A stretch of DNA of 64,000 bases, from contig DAMBWF010000003.1 of NCBI GenBank assembly GCA_032052615.1, forward strand, positions 62,001 to 126,000. Reading direction: 5' to 3'. The translations under genes and the position numbers were made by a program. Under the pieces are notes generated by a model that saw nothing but the letters and a program-made list of their open reading frames with translations, did not search any database and was not told the origin of the DNA. Positions within the stretch are counted from its first letter, which is position 1; each line of letters starts with the position of its first letter. This document shows positions 48,529-56,902 of this stretch, piece by piece. The stretch comes from Pseudomonas_T sp032052615 (GTDB lineage Bacteria; Pseudomonadota; Gammaproteobacteria; Pseudomonadales; Pseudomonadaceae).

Positions 48529-48955
48529 TGGCGTATCCTTGGATGGAAGGCGAAACGAACAGGGGTTCGGACAACTCCTTTTCGGCGCACGGTGCAGAAC
48601 CGGGCGCTGAGTCGAAAAGGGGAGAACGGGGAATAACCAGTGCCCGCATGATAAAAGAACTTCCCAGGTAAAGGGAACAGCCCCCCGAGTCCATCCTTTA
48701 ATGGCTCTTCATGCATTGCATGGATATCGCTTAGTTAGAGCACCCGATAAATCCGCGATGCGCTCGCTTATCCGCCGAGCGGCTTCTTTTTATTTTGGCG
48801 CTCTGATCGGGCCTCTGGAGCCCGATAGCGGATGGCGGCCCCGCAAGAACTTATCGCGTTTCGGCGGTTCCCATGCCCCGTAGCCGAGGCCGCACCTCCC
48901 TGTTAAGCTCGCGGCTTCACCGAAACCGCCGCAAGGCGTATGACAAGGAAACAGC
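48529..48955. other. Intergenic region with hairpins, possible small RNA
   Basis: 427 bp before the FKBP gene. A hairpin cgctcg/cgagcg (48761-48781) is followed by a T-rich run (48784-48796), resembling a plus-strand terminator with no gene to terminate. A second hairpin atcgggc/gcccgat lies just beyond (about 48807-48827). The stretch GCTTAGTTAGAGCA (48730-48743) looks like a tRNA D-arm, but no other tRNA parts follow. Confidence 0.35.
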
Positions 48956-49708
48956 ATGAAACAACATCGGTTGGCGGCGGCGATGGCCTTGGTCGGCCTG
49001 GTTCTCGCAGGATGCGATTCGCAGACCAGCGTGGAGCTCAAGACCCCGGCGCAGAAGGCCTCTTACGGCATCGGCCTGAACATGGGCAAGAGCCTGTCCC
49101 AAGAAGGCATGGATGACCTGGATTCCAAGGCCGTCGCCCAAGGCATCGAAGATGCCATCGGCAAGAAAGAGCAGAAACTGAAGGACGAGGAGTTGGTGGA
49201 AGCCTTCGCCTTCCTGCAGAAGCGCGCCGAAGAGCGAATGACGGCGATGAACGAGGAAGCGGCCAAGGCCGGGAAGAAATTCCTCGAAGAGAACGGCAAG
49301 CGCGAAGGCGTGGTGACCACCCCCTCCGGCCTGCAATACGAAGTGGTGAAGAAGGCCGACGGCGCGCAACCCAAGCCCACCGACGTGGTGACCGTCCACT
49401 ACGAAGGCAAGTTGACCGACGGCAGCGTATTCGACAGCTCCATCCAGCGCGGCAGCCCCATCGACCTGCCGGTCAACGGCGTGATCCCGGGCTGGGTCGA
49501 AGGCCTGCAACTGATGCATGTCGGCGAGAAATACAAGTTCTACATCCCGAGCGAGCTGGCTTACGGTGCCCAGAGCCCAAGCCCGGCGATTCCGGCCAAC
49601 TCCGTGCTGGTCTTCGACCTGGAGCTGATCGGCATCAAGAACCCGGGGGCTGAATCCAACCCCGAACAGCCGTCCGCAGAGAAGCCGGACGCCGACGCCA
49701 AAGGCTGA
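48956..49708 (+). CDS. FKBP-type peptidyl-prolyl isomerase lipoprotein (FkpA/Mip-like)
   Basis: A 250-residue protein with a lipoprotein signal (lipobox LAGC, Cys20). An N-terminal helical dimerisation domain follows (residues 30-120). The FKBP catalytic domain (125-230) contains VTVHYEGKLTDGSVFDSS and the active-site stretch NGVIPGWVEGLQLMHVGEK with YIPSELAYG. It assists folding of outer membrane proteins in the periplasm. AAGGA precedes the ATG. A terminator follows the stop by 17 bases. Confidence 0.95.
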   Translation: MKQHRLAAAMALVGLVLAGCDSQTSVELKTPAQKASYGIGLNMGKSLSQEGMDDLDSKAVAQGIEDAIGKKEQKLKDEELVEAFAFLQKRAEERMTAMNEEAAKAGKKFLEENGKREGVVTTPSGLQYEVVKKADGAQPKPTDVVTVHYEGKLTDGSVFDSSIQRGSPIDLPVNGVIPGWVEGLQLMHVGEKYKFYIPSELAYGAQSPSPAIPANSVLVFDLELIGIKNPGAESNPEQPSAEKPDADAKG

Positions 49709-49725
49709 ACCGCGCCGCCTCACCG

Positions 49726-49751
49726 AACGCCCCGTCTCGACGGGGCGTTTT
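49726..49751 (+). terminator. Rho-independent terminator after the FKBP gene
   Basis: Stem aacgccccgt/acggggcgtt with loop CTCG, followed by a T-run. Confidence 0.93.
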
Positions 49752-49825
49752 CGTTTCGGGAGCGAACCGAACACCTGTCGGACCGGCCGGTCTGAACGCA
49801 GAGACGGGCCAAGCCAGCGTCGCGA

Positions 49826-50027
49826 TTATGCACATCGCGCAGGAAAGCCGCTTCGGCCCCGGGCATGACCTGAAAAGTCAATCGTGTTTTGAATAACTGG
49901 CTGTTTTAATTGAATTTTTAAGGGTTGGGTAAAAAATGCCCGATCTGTGGAGAGCCCGCGTCGCACGGGCATTCGTGCGACTCATCCCAGCCCTATGCAC
50001 ACCTTTATCCACACAGTTCGTGGATAA
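49826..50027. promoter_or_regulatory. DnaA-box cluster with AT-rich tract
   Basis: Two perfect matches to TTATNCACA (49826-49834; 50005-50013) and two with one mismatch (49993-50001; 50019-50027, minus strand) lie within 202 bp. The last two perfect/near boxes form an inverted repeat TTATCCAC-N7-GTGGATAA. Between the first and second boxes is an AT-rich stretch (about 49882-49940). This is 45 bp upstream of the YkvA gene. It is not oriC by context; role is unproven. Confidence 0.6.
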
Positions 50028-50072
50028 CCGGACTCCCCTCATCGCGACGATCACGATTCCCAGGAGCTACCG

Positions 50073-50516
50073 ATGAGCATGCCGCGACTGTTTTTCCGCT
50101 ACCTGGGCCTGGCCGAGCGCCTTCTTGGCCGCGGCCGTCTACCGGCCCTGTTGTGGGCGGTGGCGCGCAAGCGCGGGCGCAGCGGCGGACGGCTCGATTC
50201 GGTCAAGGACGATCTCCGCCTGTTGCAATCCTTGTGCGTGGCCTGGTGGCGGGGTCACTACCGGCAGATCAACCGCCAGGCCCTGCTGGCCGTAGTGGGG
50301 GCCTTGGCGTACTTCCTCGCGCCGCTGGATGCGATACCCGATTGGTTGCCTGGCTTGGGCCTGGTGGACGACCTCGCGGTTCTGGCGTGGGTCATGCGTA
50401 CGTGGCGCGGGGAACTGGAGCGTTTCCGCGCTTGGCGCGACGCCCAGGCGCCAGCGATGCGCGACGAGCTGGAGCGGCTGCCGAAGGCGGAACGGGTCGA
50501 TCGTCCCGCGCCTTGA
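50073..50516 (+). CDS. YkvA family (DUF1232) membrane protein
   Basis: A 147-residue protein. Its core LAYFLAPLDAIPDWLPGLGLVDDLAVLAWV (about residues 78-108) is the DUF1232 signature. The stretch is hydrophobic and probably membrane-associated; the ends are basic or charged. CAGGAG precedes the ATG. Function in bacteria is unknown. The DnaA-box cluster lies just upstream. Confidence 0.9.
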   Translation: MSMPRLFFRYLGLAERLLGRGRLPALLWAVARKRGRSGGRLDSVKDDLRLLQSLCVAWWRGHYRQINRQALLAVVGALAYFLAPLDAIPDWLPGLGLVDDLAVLAWVMRTWRGELERFRAWRDAQAPAMRDELERLPKAERVDRPAP

Positions 50517-50605
50517 GCGCATCCGCATGCATTCCAGGCGACACGGCGTTTAAGATGTGCCTTTCAGGGATGTGCCTGACGGCACCGCTTGGCGTGGAGC
50601 GTAGT

Positions 50606-50917
50606 ATGAATGTGCAGATCATCACCCGAGACGGCGAGGCCGAATACGCGGTTCTGCCTTGGGCGGAGTACCAAGCCCTATTGCGGGCCGCGGGTACTTC
50701 GACGGGCGAACCGAGGGGCAATGACCGCCCCTCCTTCGAGCGACTCGCCGACTTGCGCGAGGCTCGTGGCCTCGCCCGGGAGCAACTGGCGCGAGATGTG
50801 GGCATCAGTCCGGCCTACTTGGCGCTGATCGAGCAGGGGGAGCGACAGCCCGACGACGCCATCCGCCGCGCCCTGGCCCGGGGACTCGGGCTGGACGGCT
50901 GGGAGCCTTCCGCTTGA
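50606..50917 (+). CDS. XRE-family helix-turn-helix regulator
   Basis: A 103-residue protein. An N-terminal Phd-like segment (MNVQIITRDGEAEYAVLPWAEYQALL) is followed by a Cro/C1 helix-turn-helix (LREARGLAREQLARDVGISPAYLALIEQGERQP). The combination resembles antitoxin-type regulators, but no toxin was identified. GGAG lies six bases before the ATG. Its stop overlaps the TTG start of the next gene. Confidence 0.87.
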   Translation: MNVQIITRDGEAEYAVLPWAEYQALLRAAGTSTGEPRGNDRPSFERLADLREARGLAREQLARDVGISPAYLALIEQGERQPDDAIRRALARGLGLDGWEPSA

Positions 50918-51279
50918 GCGTCCGAATCACCCGGCACCAGTGGCAGGCGCTGCTCGGCGAACTGGACCAGGTGAGACGCCAGCGGCACCTGGTCACTTAC
51001 CGCGCCCTCATCGAACGGGTGCAATTGCCGCCTCCCGCCATGCAAGTACTGACCGCGGCGCTGGAGCACCTGGCGGCCCTCGACGCCCGCGCCGAACGCC
51101 CCTTGCGCAGCGCCCTGGTGATCAGCCAGGGGGCCAGCCGCCTGCCGCGTACCGGCTTTTTCGAATGCGTCGTGCGGCTGGGCCGTTTCCCCGGACCGCC
51201 GGACGGGATCGCCGCCGCTTCCTGGCACGCGGCGGAAGTGGCGCGTGTGTTCGAATTCGACTACCCGGAGGAACCCTGA
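50914..51279 (+). CDS. Hypothetical protein coupled to the XRE gene
   Basis: A 121-residue protein with a TTG start inside the XRE stop region. GGGAG lies eight bases ahead. It has a helical N-terminal half (SVRITRHQWQALLGELDQV) and a C-terminal part rich in Phe (GFFECVVRLGRFPG). I recognise no family. The stop shares a base with the ATG of the Sel1-like gene, so three genes form a coupled unit. Confidence 0.78.
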   Translation: MSVRITRHQWQALLGELDQVRRQRHLVTYRALIERVQLPPPAMQVLTAALEHLAALDARAERPLRSALVISQGASRLPRTGFFECVVRLGRFPGPPDGIAAASWHAAEVARVFEFDYPEEP

Positions 51280-51755
51280 TGAGCCTTTCGCCGAAACTGG
51301 TGTTCTGGCGGCTGCGCGCCCGCCTGGGCTACGCCGTGGCGCGGCGCATGCTGCGTTATGCCTGGCTGGTGAAGCAGCCACGCGCCTGGCACTGGATGCA
51401 AGGGCAGTACGGGCGCATGGCGAACCTGGGCCATGTGCCGGCCCAGACTTTCTATGGGCACCTGTTGGTGCATCGCGGGCAGGGCTTCGGCGCGCGGGAA
51501 GAGGGTATCCGCCTGTTGCGCCTGGCGGCCGCGGCGGGCGAGGGCAAGGCGGCCTACCAGTTGGGCATGCTCAGCCTGGACGGCGACACCCGTCATCCGG
51601 CCGACGCCGCCGAGGCCGCGCGCTGGTGGGAAATGGCCGCCCGCGCCGGCCATCCGCTGGCGCCTCACAAGCTGGCGGCGCTGTACCGGGAAGGTGGCCC
51701 GGGATTGGCTCCGGACGCCGAGGCGGCGGCGCGCTGGGCGAGCGATCCGGCCTGA
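51279..51755 (+). CDS. Sel1-repeat protein
   Basis: A 158-residue protein with two to three Sel1-like repeats (GIRLLRLAAAAGEGKAAYQLG, AARWWEMAARAGHPLAPHKLAALY). The N-terminus is basic with a hydrophobic stretch and may associate with the membrane. GGAGG is seven bases ahead of the ATG. It is convergent with the EAL-GGDEF gene, two bases apart. Confidence 0.85.
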   Translation: MSLSPKLVFWRLRARLGYAVARRMLRYAWLVKQPRAWHWMQGQYGRMANLGHVPAQTFYGHLLVHRGQGFGAREEGIRLLRLAAAAGEGKAAYQLGMLSLDGDTRHPADAAEAARWWEMAARAGHPLAPHKLAALYREGGPGLAPDAEAAARWASDPA

Positions 51756-51757
51756 GG

Positions 51758-53500
51758 TCAAGGGGCGTCGATCACATGCAGGCTGTAGCCGGGAATCGCC
51801 TTGGCCTGGCGCTTGGCCTCCGAGGCGAGGGCGGCGAGGCGGCTCGCGTCGAGGTGAGCGCCGGCGCCTTCCCCCAGGGCGACCACGCCCACCGATAGGG
51901 ACAGCAGCGGGTACTCGCGCCGCTGGCCCAACCGGTCGTGGGCGACGAAGCAGCCCGCCTCAAGGTGCTCGCGGCAATAGAACCGCCGACACTGACCCTG
52001 GAAATCCTCCAGCAGATGGTTGAGCCGCGCCCGCCAGTCCTCCGAGCCGAGCACCAGCATGAAGTCGTCGCCGCCGATATGGCCGACGAAATCCCGCGCC
52101 GGGTCGACCCGCTGGCTCAGGCAATGGGCCAGGCAGAGCAGCACCTCGTCCCCCTTGGCATACCCGTACAGGTCGTTGAAGGGCTTGAAGCTGTCGATAT
52201 CGACGTAGCAGACCGCCGCCGCCCGGCCGTGTTGCAGCAGCCGCCCGAGGCACTGTTGGATCGGCACGTTGCCCGGCAGCAGGGTTAACGGGTTGGCGTG
52301 GCGGGCCTGCTGGATCTTCAGCTCGGTGATCAGCTTGAGCACGTCTATGACCCGCCCCAGGCCCCGGTAGACACCCTCCTGGACGATGATGAAGTCCTCT
52401 TCGATGCGCTGCCGGGCGCGGCTGGTGAGCAGTCGGCTGACCTGTTGCAGGGTCTGCCGGCGTTCCACCGCGAGGAAGTCTTCGCTCATCAGGCGGCTGA
52501 TGGGCTTGCGGGCGAACAGGTCGGTGGCGAACGGCTTGAGCAAGGCTTCGGCGAGGGAGTGGCGGTGCACGATGCCCACCGGCCGGCCCAGGGTGTCCAG
52601 CACCGCCAGGGAATTCAGGTTGGCCTGGGCTTGGAAGGATTCCAGCACGTCGGCGATCGGCGTGTCCTGGCCCACCGCCACCTGGGCATTGAGCAACGGG
52701 TCCAAGTCGCCTTCGTCCCTGATCAGAGGCGAGGGCTCGCGATCCGAGGAGGGCAGCAGGATGGTCCTGGGCGGGTTCGCTTCGGGGCGGGCCACCAGGT
52801 AGCCCTGGACCAGGTCGATGCCCATCTCCGTCAACACCTGCAATTCCTCCGCGTGCTCGATGCCCTCGGCGATCACCTGGGCGCGGGAGGCCTTGGCGAT
52901 CTGCAGGATCGAGCCGACGAACTCGCGCTTCACCGCGTCGCGGTGGATGGCGTCGATGAAGTGACGGTCGATCTTCACGTAGTCCGGCCGCAGTTCGGAC
53001 CACAGCCGCAGGCTGGAGTAGCCGGCGCCCAGGTCGTCCAGGGCGATGGAAAAACCCATGGCCCGGTAGTGGTGGAGAGCGTTCCGCAACAAGGCCACGT
53101 CCTCGGTGGGCGCATGCTCGGTGAGTTCGATCACCACCCGGTCCGGCGCGATGCCGAAAGCTTGCAACACCTGCAGCGTCCGCCCGGGCTGATGGGCGGG
53201 TTCCAGCAGGGACTCCGGCGACACGTTGATGAATAGCCGCCCCTCCAGGGCAAGCGCGTGGAAGCGCGCGCAGATCTCCCGTCGACAGGCGATCTCCAGT
53301 TCGCTGAGCCGCCCGGCGTGGCGCGCCGTGGCGAACAGGGTCATGGGGGAGTGCAGGGGGCTGTTGGATGGGCCTCGGGTCAGGGCTTCGTAACCGAGCA
53401 CGCGACGCTCGGACAAGCTGACGATGGGCTGGAATAGGCTGGTGAGGTCGCCGTGAGCGAGGATCTGACCCAAGGCGCTCAACTGCTCGGTGACAGTCAT
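51758..53500 (-). CDS. c-di-GMP signalling protein: EAL-CBS pair-GGDEF
   Basis: A 580-residue protein. The N-terminal EAL domain (residues 10-255) has YEALTRG and the metal-loop LDDLGAGYSSL (Leu for the usual Phe). A pair of CBS domains follows (about 275-400) and may sense adenine nucleotides. The C-terminal GGDEF domain (about 415-575) has HIGGDDFMLVLG, a conservative change from GGDEF. No RxxD inhibitory site was found five residues ahead. Which activity dominates is unclear. It follows prc on the same strand. Confidence 0.92.
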   Translation of the reverse strand: MTVTEQLSALGQILAHGDLTSLFQPIVSLSERRVLGYEALTRGPSNSPLHSPMTLFATARHAGRLSELEIACRREICARFHALALEGRLFINVSPESLLEPAHQPGRTLQVLQAFGIAPDRVVIELTEHAPTEDVALLRNALHHYRAMGFSIALDDLGAGYSSLRLWSELRPDYVKIDRHFIDAIHRDAVKREFVGSILQIAKASRAQVIAEGIEHAEELQVLTEMGIDLVQGYLVARPEANPPRTILLPSSDREPSPLIRDEGDLDPLLNAQVAVGQDTPIADVLESFQAQANLNSLAVLDTLGRPVGIVHRHSLAEALLKPFATDLFARKPISRLMSEDFLAVERRQTLQQVSRLLTSRARQRIEEDFIIVQEGVYRGLGRVIDVLKLITELKIQQARHANPLTLLPGNVPIQQCLGRLLQHGRAAAVCYVDIDSFKPFNDLYGYAKGDEVLLCLAHCLSQRVDPARDFVGHIGGDDFMLVLGSEDWRARLNHLLEDFQGQCRRFYCREHLEAGCFVAHDRLGQRREYPLLSLSVGVVALGEGAGAHLDASRLAALASEAKRQAKAIPGYSLHVIDAP

Positions 53501-53526
53501 ACGGAACTCGTATGGCGGAAATGAAA

Positions 53527-53547
53527 GAGGCCGCTCCAGGCGGCCTC
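53527..53547 (-). terminator. Rho-independent terminator after prc
   Basis: Stem gaggccgc/gcggcctc (53527-53534 with 53540-53547), followed on the minus strand by TTTCATTT. It separates prc from the c-di-GMP gene. Confidence 0.8.
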
Positions 53548-53586
53548 CAGTATTTCACGACGGTTCCGTGACGCTTTGATGATGCC

Positions 53587-55668
53587 TCAGTGTTTCGCCG
53601 TACGGGTGACGAGCGCCACATAGTCCAGGAGAATCTGCCCGCTCTCGGTGAGGTAGGCATCGTCCTGGGGCTTGGTCTTTTCTTCCTCCACCGGTGGCGT
53701 GTCCTCGTCTTCCTTCTTCAATTCCTTCAGCGGAGGTTCGCCCTTGGCCTTGCGCCGGGCGTTCTCCATGGCGAGCTGCTGGTTCTCGATCTCCGTCTGC
53801 TGGGCGCGGCGCTTGGCCTCGTTGAGGCTGACGGTGGTCTCGTGCATCAGCTTCTGCGCCAAGGCCAAGCGGTCGCGGCTGAAGACGAAGTCCGGGTTGC
53901 TTTGGGTGCGGGCTTCGTGGCGGCTCTTGAGCTGGTCGAGGAAGGGCTTGAACGGGTCCACCGCCGGCTTGATCGCCGGGCGGATGCTGTCCCAGGGCAT
54001 CGCCTCGGGCAACGCGCTCTCGCCGATTTCCTTGGTGTCCACCGTGGCCGGGTATTCGATGTCGGGAATGACCCCTTGGTGCTGGGTGCTCTGGCCGGAG
54101 ACCCGGTAGAACTTCGCCAGGGTCAGCTTCAGCTCGCCATGGTTGAGAGGCTGGATGGTCTGCACCGTGCCCTTGCCGAAGGTCTGCCCGCCGAGGATCA
54201 GCGCGCGGTGGTAGTCCTGCATGGCGCCGGCGAAGATTTCCGAGGCGGAAGCGGACAGGCGATTCACCAGCACCGCCATCGGGCCCTTGTAGTAGGCCTT
54301 GCCTTCGTCGTCGGTCAGCACGTCGACCCGACCGTCGCTGTTGCGCACCAGCACCGTCGGGCCCTGGTCGATGAACAGGCCGGTGAGTTCGGTGGCCTCC
54401 TGCAGCGAGCCGCCGCCGTTGTTGCGCAGGTCGAGAACCACGCCGTCGACGTTTTCCTTCTGCAGTTCGCTGAGCAGGCGCTTCACGTCGCGGGTCGTGC
54501 TCTTGTACTCGGGGTCGCCGGCACGGTAGGCCTTGAAGTCGAGGTAGAACGCCGGCACCTCGATGATGCCCAGCTTGTAGCGATGACCTTCGTGGTCCAG
54601 GTCGATCACCGATTTCTTCGCCGCCTGCTCCTCCAGTTTCACCGCTTCGCGGGTGATGGAGACGATCTTGCTGGAGTCGTCGTTGGGGGCGTTGCTCGCC
54701 GGGATCACTTCCAGGCGTACCTGGGAACCCTTGGGCCCGCGGATCAACTTGACCACCTCGTCGAGCCGCCAGCCGATCACGTCCACCATCTCGCCGTTGC
54801 CCTGGGCGACGCCGACGATCTTGTCGGAGGGAGCGATCTGCTTGCTCTTCTCGGCGGGGCCGGCGGGCACCAGGCGTACCACCTTGGTGTGGTCGGCGTC
54901 GCTCTGCAGGACGGCGCCGATGCCCTCCAGCGAGAGGCTCATGTTGATGTCGAAGTTTTCCGCGTTGTCCGGGGACAGGTAGTTGGTGTGGGGATCGTAG
55001 GTTTGGGCGAAGGCGTTGATGTAGGTCTGGAAGATATCCTCGGCGCGGGTCTGCTCCAGTCGCGCGTACTGACTCTTGTAACGCTTGACCAGCAATTCCT
55101 GGATGGCCTTGGTCTCCTTGCCGGCGATCTTCAGGCGCAGCACCTCGTCCTTCACCTTCTTGCGCCAGAGCTCGTCCAAGGCCGCCCTGTCCGTGGCCCA
55201 GGGCGCCTTCTCCCGGTCCAGCTCCATGTCTTCGTCGACGCTGAAGTCGAAGGTGTCGACGCCCTTGTCCAGTTGAGCGAGGGCGAAATCCAGGCGCTCC
55301 TTGAGGCGATCCAGATAGCGCTTGTAAAGGGTGAAACCCGGTTCCAGATCGCCGTTCTTCAGGAAGTCGTCGAACTTCGTGCGCCAGCGGTCGAACTCGG
55401 CGATGTCGCCGGCGGTGAAGTACATCCGCGCCGGGTCGAGCATCTTGAGATAGCCTTCGTAGATCTTCACCGAACGCTCGTCGTTCAGCGGAGGCTTGTT
55501 GTAGTGGTGGCGCTTGAGCAGCTCCACCACGTTGAGGCTGGCGACCACCTGTTCGCGATCGGGTTGCAGCGCATCCCAGCCATTCTGAGGAGCGACCCTG
55601 GCCTGCAGCGGCAGGGCGCTCAGTCCGAGGATCAGGGCGAGGGTGGTGCTGGGGAGGAAGCGCTTCAT
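53587..55668 (-). CDS. prc: Carboxy-terminal processing protease Prc (AlgO)
   Basis: A 693-residue periplasmic S41 protease. A signal peptide (residues 1-22, ending PLQA) is followed by an N-terminal helical domain, a PDZ domain (about 230-320), and the catalytic core with Ser in RLSASASEIFAG and Lys in QTFGKGTVQ. A C-terminal charged helical region follows. In P. aeruginosa this protease degrades truncated MucA and so raises alginate. The ATG at 55668 gives the signal peptide; the frame start at 55701 adds an Arg-rich leader. It is divergent from the oxidoreductase gene. Confidence 0.94.
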   Translation of the reverse strand: MKRFLPSTTLALILGLSALPLQARVAPQNGWDALQPDREQVVASLNVVELLKRHHYNKPPLNDERSVKIYEGYLKMLDPARMYFTAGDIAEFDRWRTKFDDFLKNGDLEPGFTLYKRYLDRLKERLDFALAQLDKGVDTFDFSVDEDMELDREKAPWATDRAALDELWRKKVKDEVLRLKIAGKETKAIQELLVKRYKSQYARLEQTRAEDIFQTYINAFAQTYDPHTNYLSPDNAENFDINMSLSLEGIGAVLQSDADHTKVVRLVPAGPAEKSKQIAPSDKIVGVAQGNGEMVDVIGWRLDEVVKLIRGPKGSQVRLEVIPASNAPNDDSSKIVSITREAVKLEEQAAKKSVIDLDHEGHRYKLGIIEVPAFYLDFKAYRAGDPEYKSTTRDVKRLLSELQKENVDGVVLDLRNNGGGSLQEATELTGLFIDQGPTVLVRNSDGRVDVLTDDEGKAYYKGPMAVLVNRLSASASEIFAGAMQDYHRALILGGQTFGKGTVQTIQPLNHGELKLTLAKFYRVSGQSTQHQGVIPDIEYPATVDTKEIGESALPEAMPWDSIRPAIKPAVDPFKPFLDQLKSRHEARTQSNPDFVFSRDRLALAQKLMHETTVSLNEAKRRAQQTEIENQQLAMENARRKAKGEPPLKELKKEDEDTPPVEEEKTKPQDDAYLTESGQILLDYVALVTRTAKH

Positions 55669-55746
55669 GCTGATTCGACGTCGGGACAGGTGATAACGCA
55701 TATTAGGCCGTCATTGGAGACGCCGGGTTCAACCGGCGTAATGCGA

Positions 55747-55770
55747 AAGCCCGGCATCGCCGGGCTGTTT
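55747..55770 (+). other. Hairpin in the leader of the oxidoreductase gene
   Basis: A perfect eight-base-pair stem (agcccggc/gccgggct, loop ATC) followed by gtttcg, ending about 25 bp ahead of the GTG start. It may be an attenuator or mRNA stabiliser; there is no upstream plus-strand gene to terminate. Confidence 0.45.
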
Positions 55771-55790
55771 CGAATCACTATGGAGGCAGC

Positions 55791-56753
55791 GTGAAGGCAT
55801 TGCAAGGCGTCGAAGGACGCGTCGAATGGCAAGAACGACCCTCTCCGGACTGCGATGCGGGGCAGATCCGCATCCGCGTGGCGGCGGCCGGGTTGAACCG
55901 CGCGGACCTGTTGCAGCGCGCCGGTTCCTATCCCCCGCCGCCCGGCGCCAGCGATACCCTGGGGCTGGAATGCGCCGGAGTGGTCAGCGAGGTGGGCCCT
56001 GGGGCCGCTTGGAGCGTGGGCGAACCGGTATGCTGCCTGTTGGCGGGCGGCGGCATGGCCGAGGAGGTGGTGGTGGATGCCCGCCATGCGTTGCCGGTGC
56101 CCGAGGGCCTGTCCCTGGCCGAGGCGGCGGTGCTGCCGGAGGTCTATGCCACCGCCTGGCTCAATCTCTTCCAATTGGGCCGCCTGCAACCGGGCGAGAA
56201 GGTCCTGCTGCACGCCGGCGCCAGCGGGGTCGGCTCGGCGGCGATCCAGCTCTGCAAGGTGTTCGGCAATCCGTGCTGGGTCAGCGTGGGCTCCGAGGAC
56301 CGCCTGGAACACTGCATCGCCCTGGGCGCCCAGGGCGGCGCGCTGCGCAAGCGGAACCTGGAGAGTCTGCGGGAGCACGGCCCCTTCGACGTGATTCTCG
56401 ACCCGGTGGGCGGCGGCTACGCGGAACTCAACCTGGACCTGCTGGCGCGGGATGGCCGCTGGGTGAACATCGGCCTGATGGGTGGCCGCGAGGCGCGCCT
56501 GGACCTGGCGGTGCTGCTGGGCAAGCGCATCCAGCTCACGGGCTCGACCCTGCGCAATCGCGATGATGCCTTCAAGGCCGAACTGCTGGCCGACCTGCGC
56601 CGGCAGGTCTGGCCATTGTTCGCCGAAAAGCGGCTCGACCCGCTCTTGCAGCGCCGTTTCGCCCTGGACGAGGCGGCCGACGCGTTCGCCGCGCTGGAGA
56701 GTAACCGGATCGCCGGCAAGATCGCCTTGATTCTGGACCCGGCCCTGGCCTGA
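55791..56753 (+). CDS. NAD(P)H quinone oxidoreductase, zinc-independent MDR family
   Basis: A 320-residue medium-chain dehydrogenase/reductase. The N-terminal GroES-like domain (AAAGLNRADLLQRAGSYPPP) is followed by a Rossmann fold with the nucleotide motif HAGASGVGSAAIQL and the end block DEAADAFAALESNRIAGKIAL. It lacks the zinc ligands of alcohol dehydrogenases. The match to the PIG3-type quinone reductases is good. GGAGG is seven bases before a GTG start. It is upstream of ahpC on the same strand but separated by about 150 bp. Confidence 0.92.
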   Translation: MKALQGVEGRVEWQERPSPDCDAGQIRIRVAAAGLNRADLLQRAGSYPPPPGASDTLGLECAGVVSEVGPGAAWSVGEPVCCLLAGGGMAEEVVVDARHALPVPEGLSLAEAAVLPEVYATAWLNLFQLGRLQPGEKVLLHAGASGVGSAAIQLCKVFGNPCWVSVGSEDRLEHCIALGAQGGALRKRNLESLREHGPFDVILDPVGGGYAELNLDLLARDGRWVNIGLMGGREARLDLAVLLGKRIQLTGSTLRNRDDAFKAELLADLRRQVWPLFAEKRLDPLLQRRFALDEAADAFAALESNRIAGKIALILDPALA

Positions 56754-56902
56754 ACCCAGGGGAGACCCGCGCGTCGGATAGAGATCGTGCCGTCATGATT
56801 TAGTGAGGCAATGATGCTCATGCCTTTAAGCAATGAGGCTTTTGAGCCGGGACGTCCTAAGATTGTCCCCAGTTTCGAACGACATCAACCAAGGAGTCAG
56901 CA

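Noticed and set aside
48700..48955. Duplicate of the tRNA-Asp 3' end as an attachment site
   Set aside because: I searched this end of the block by eye for the T-arm/acceptor sequence and did not find it.
49925..50072. N-terminal extension reading MGKKCPICGEPASHGHSC, a zinc-finger-like start
   Set aside because: It is one frame over the DnaA-box region that runs on through the YkvA gene in the wrong frame; the CxxC pattern is short and there is no ribosome site.
56761..56902. OxyR operator upstream of ahpC
   Set aside because: ATAG occurs at about 56778 but the other half-sites at ten-base spacing are missing.
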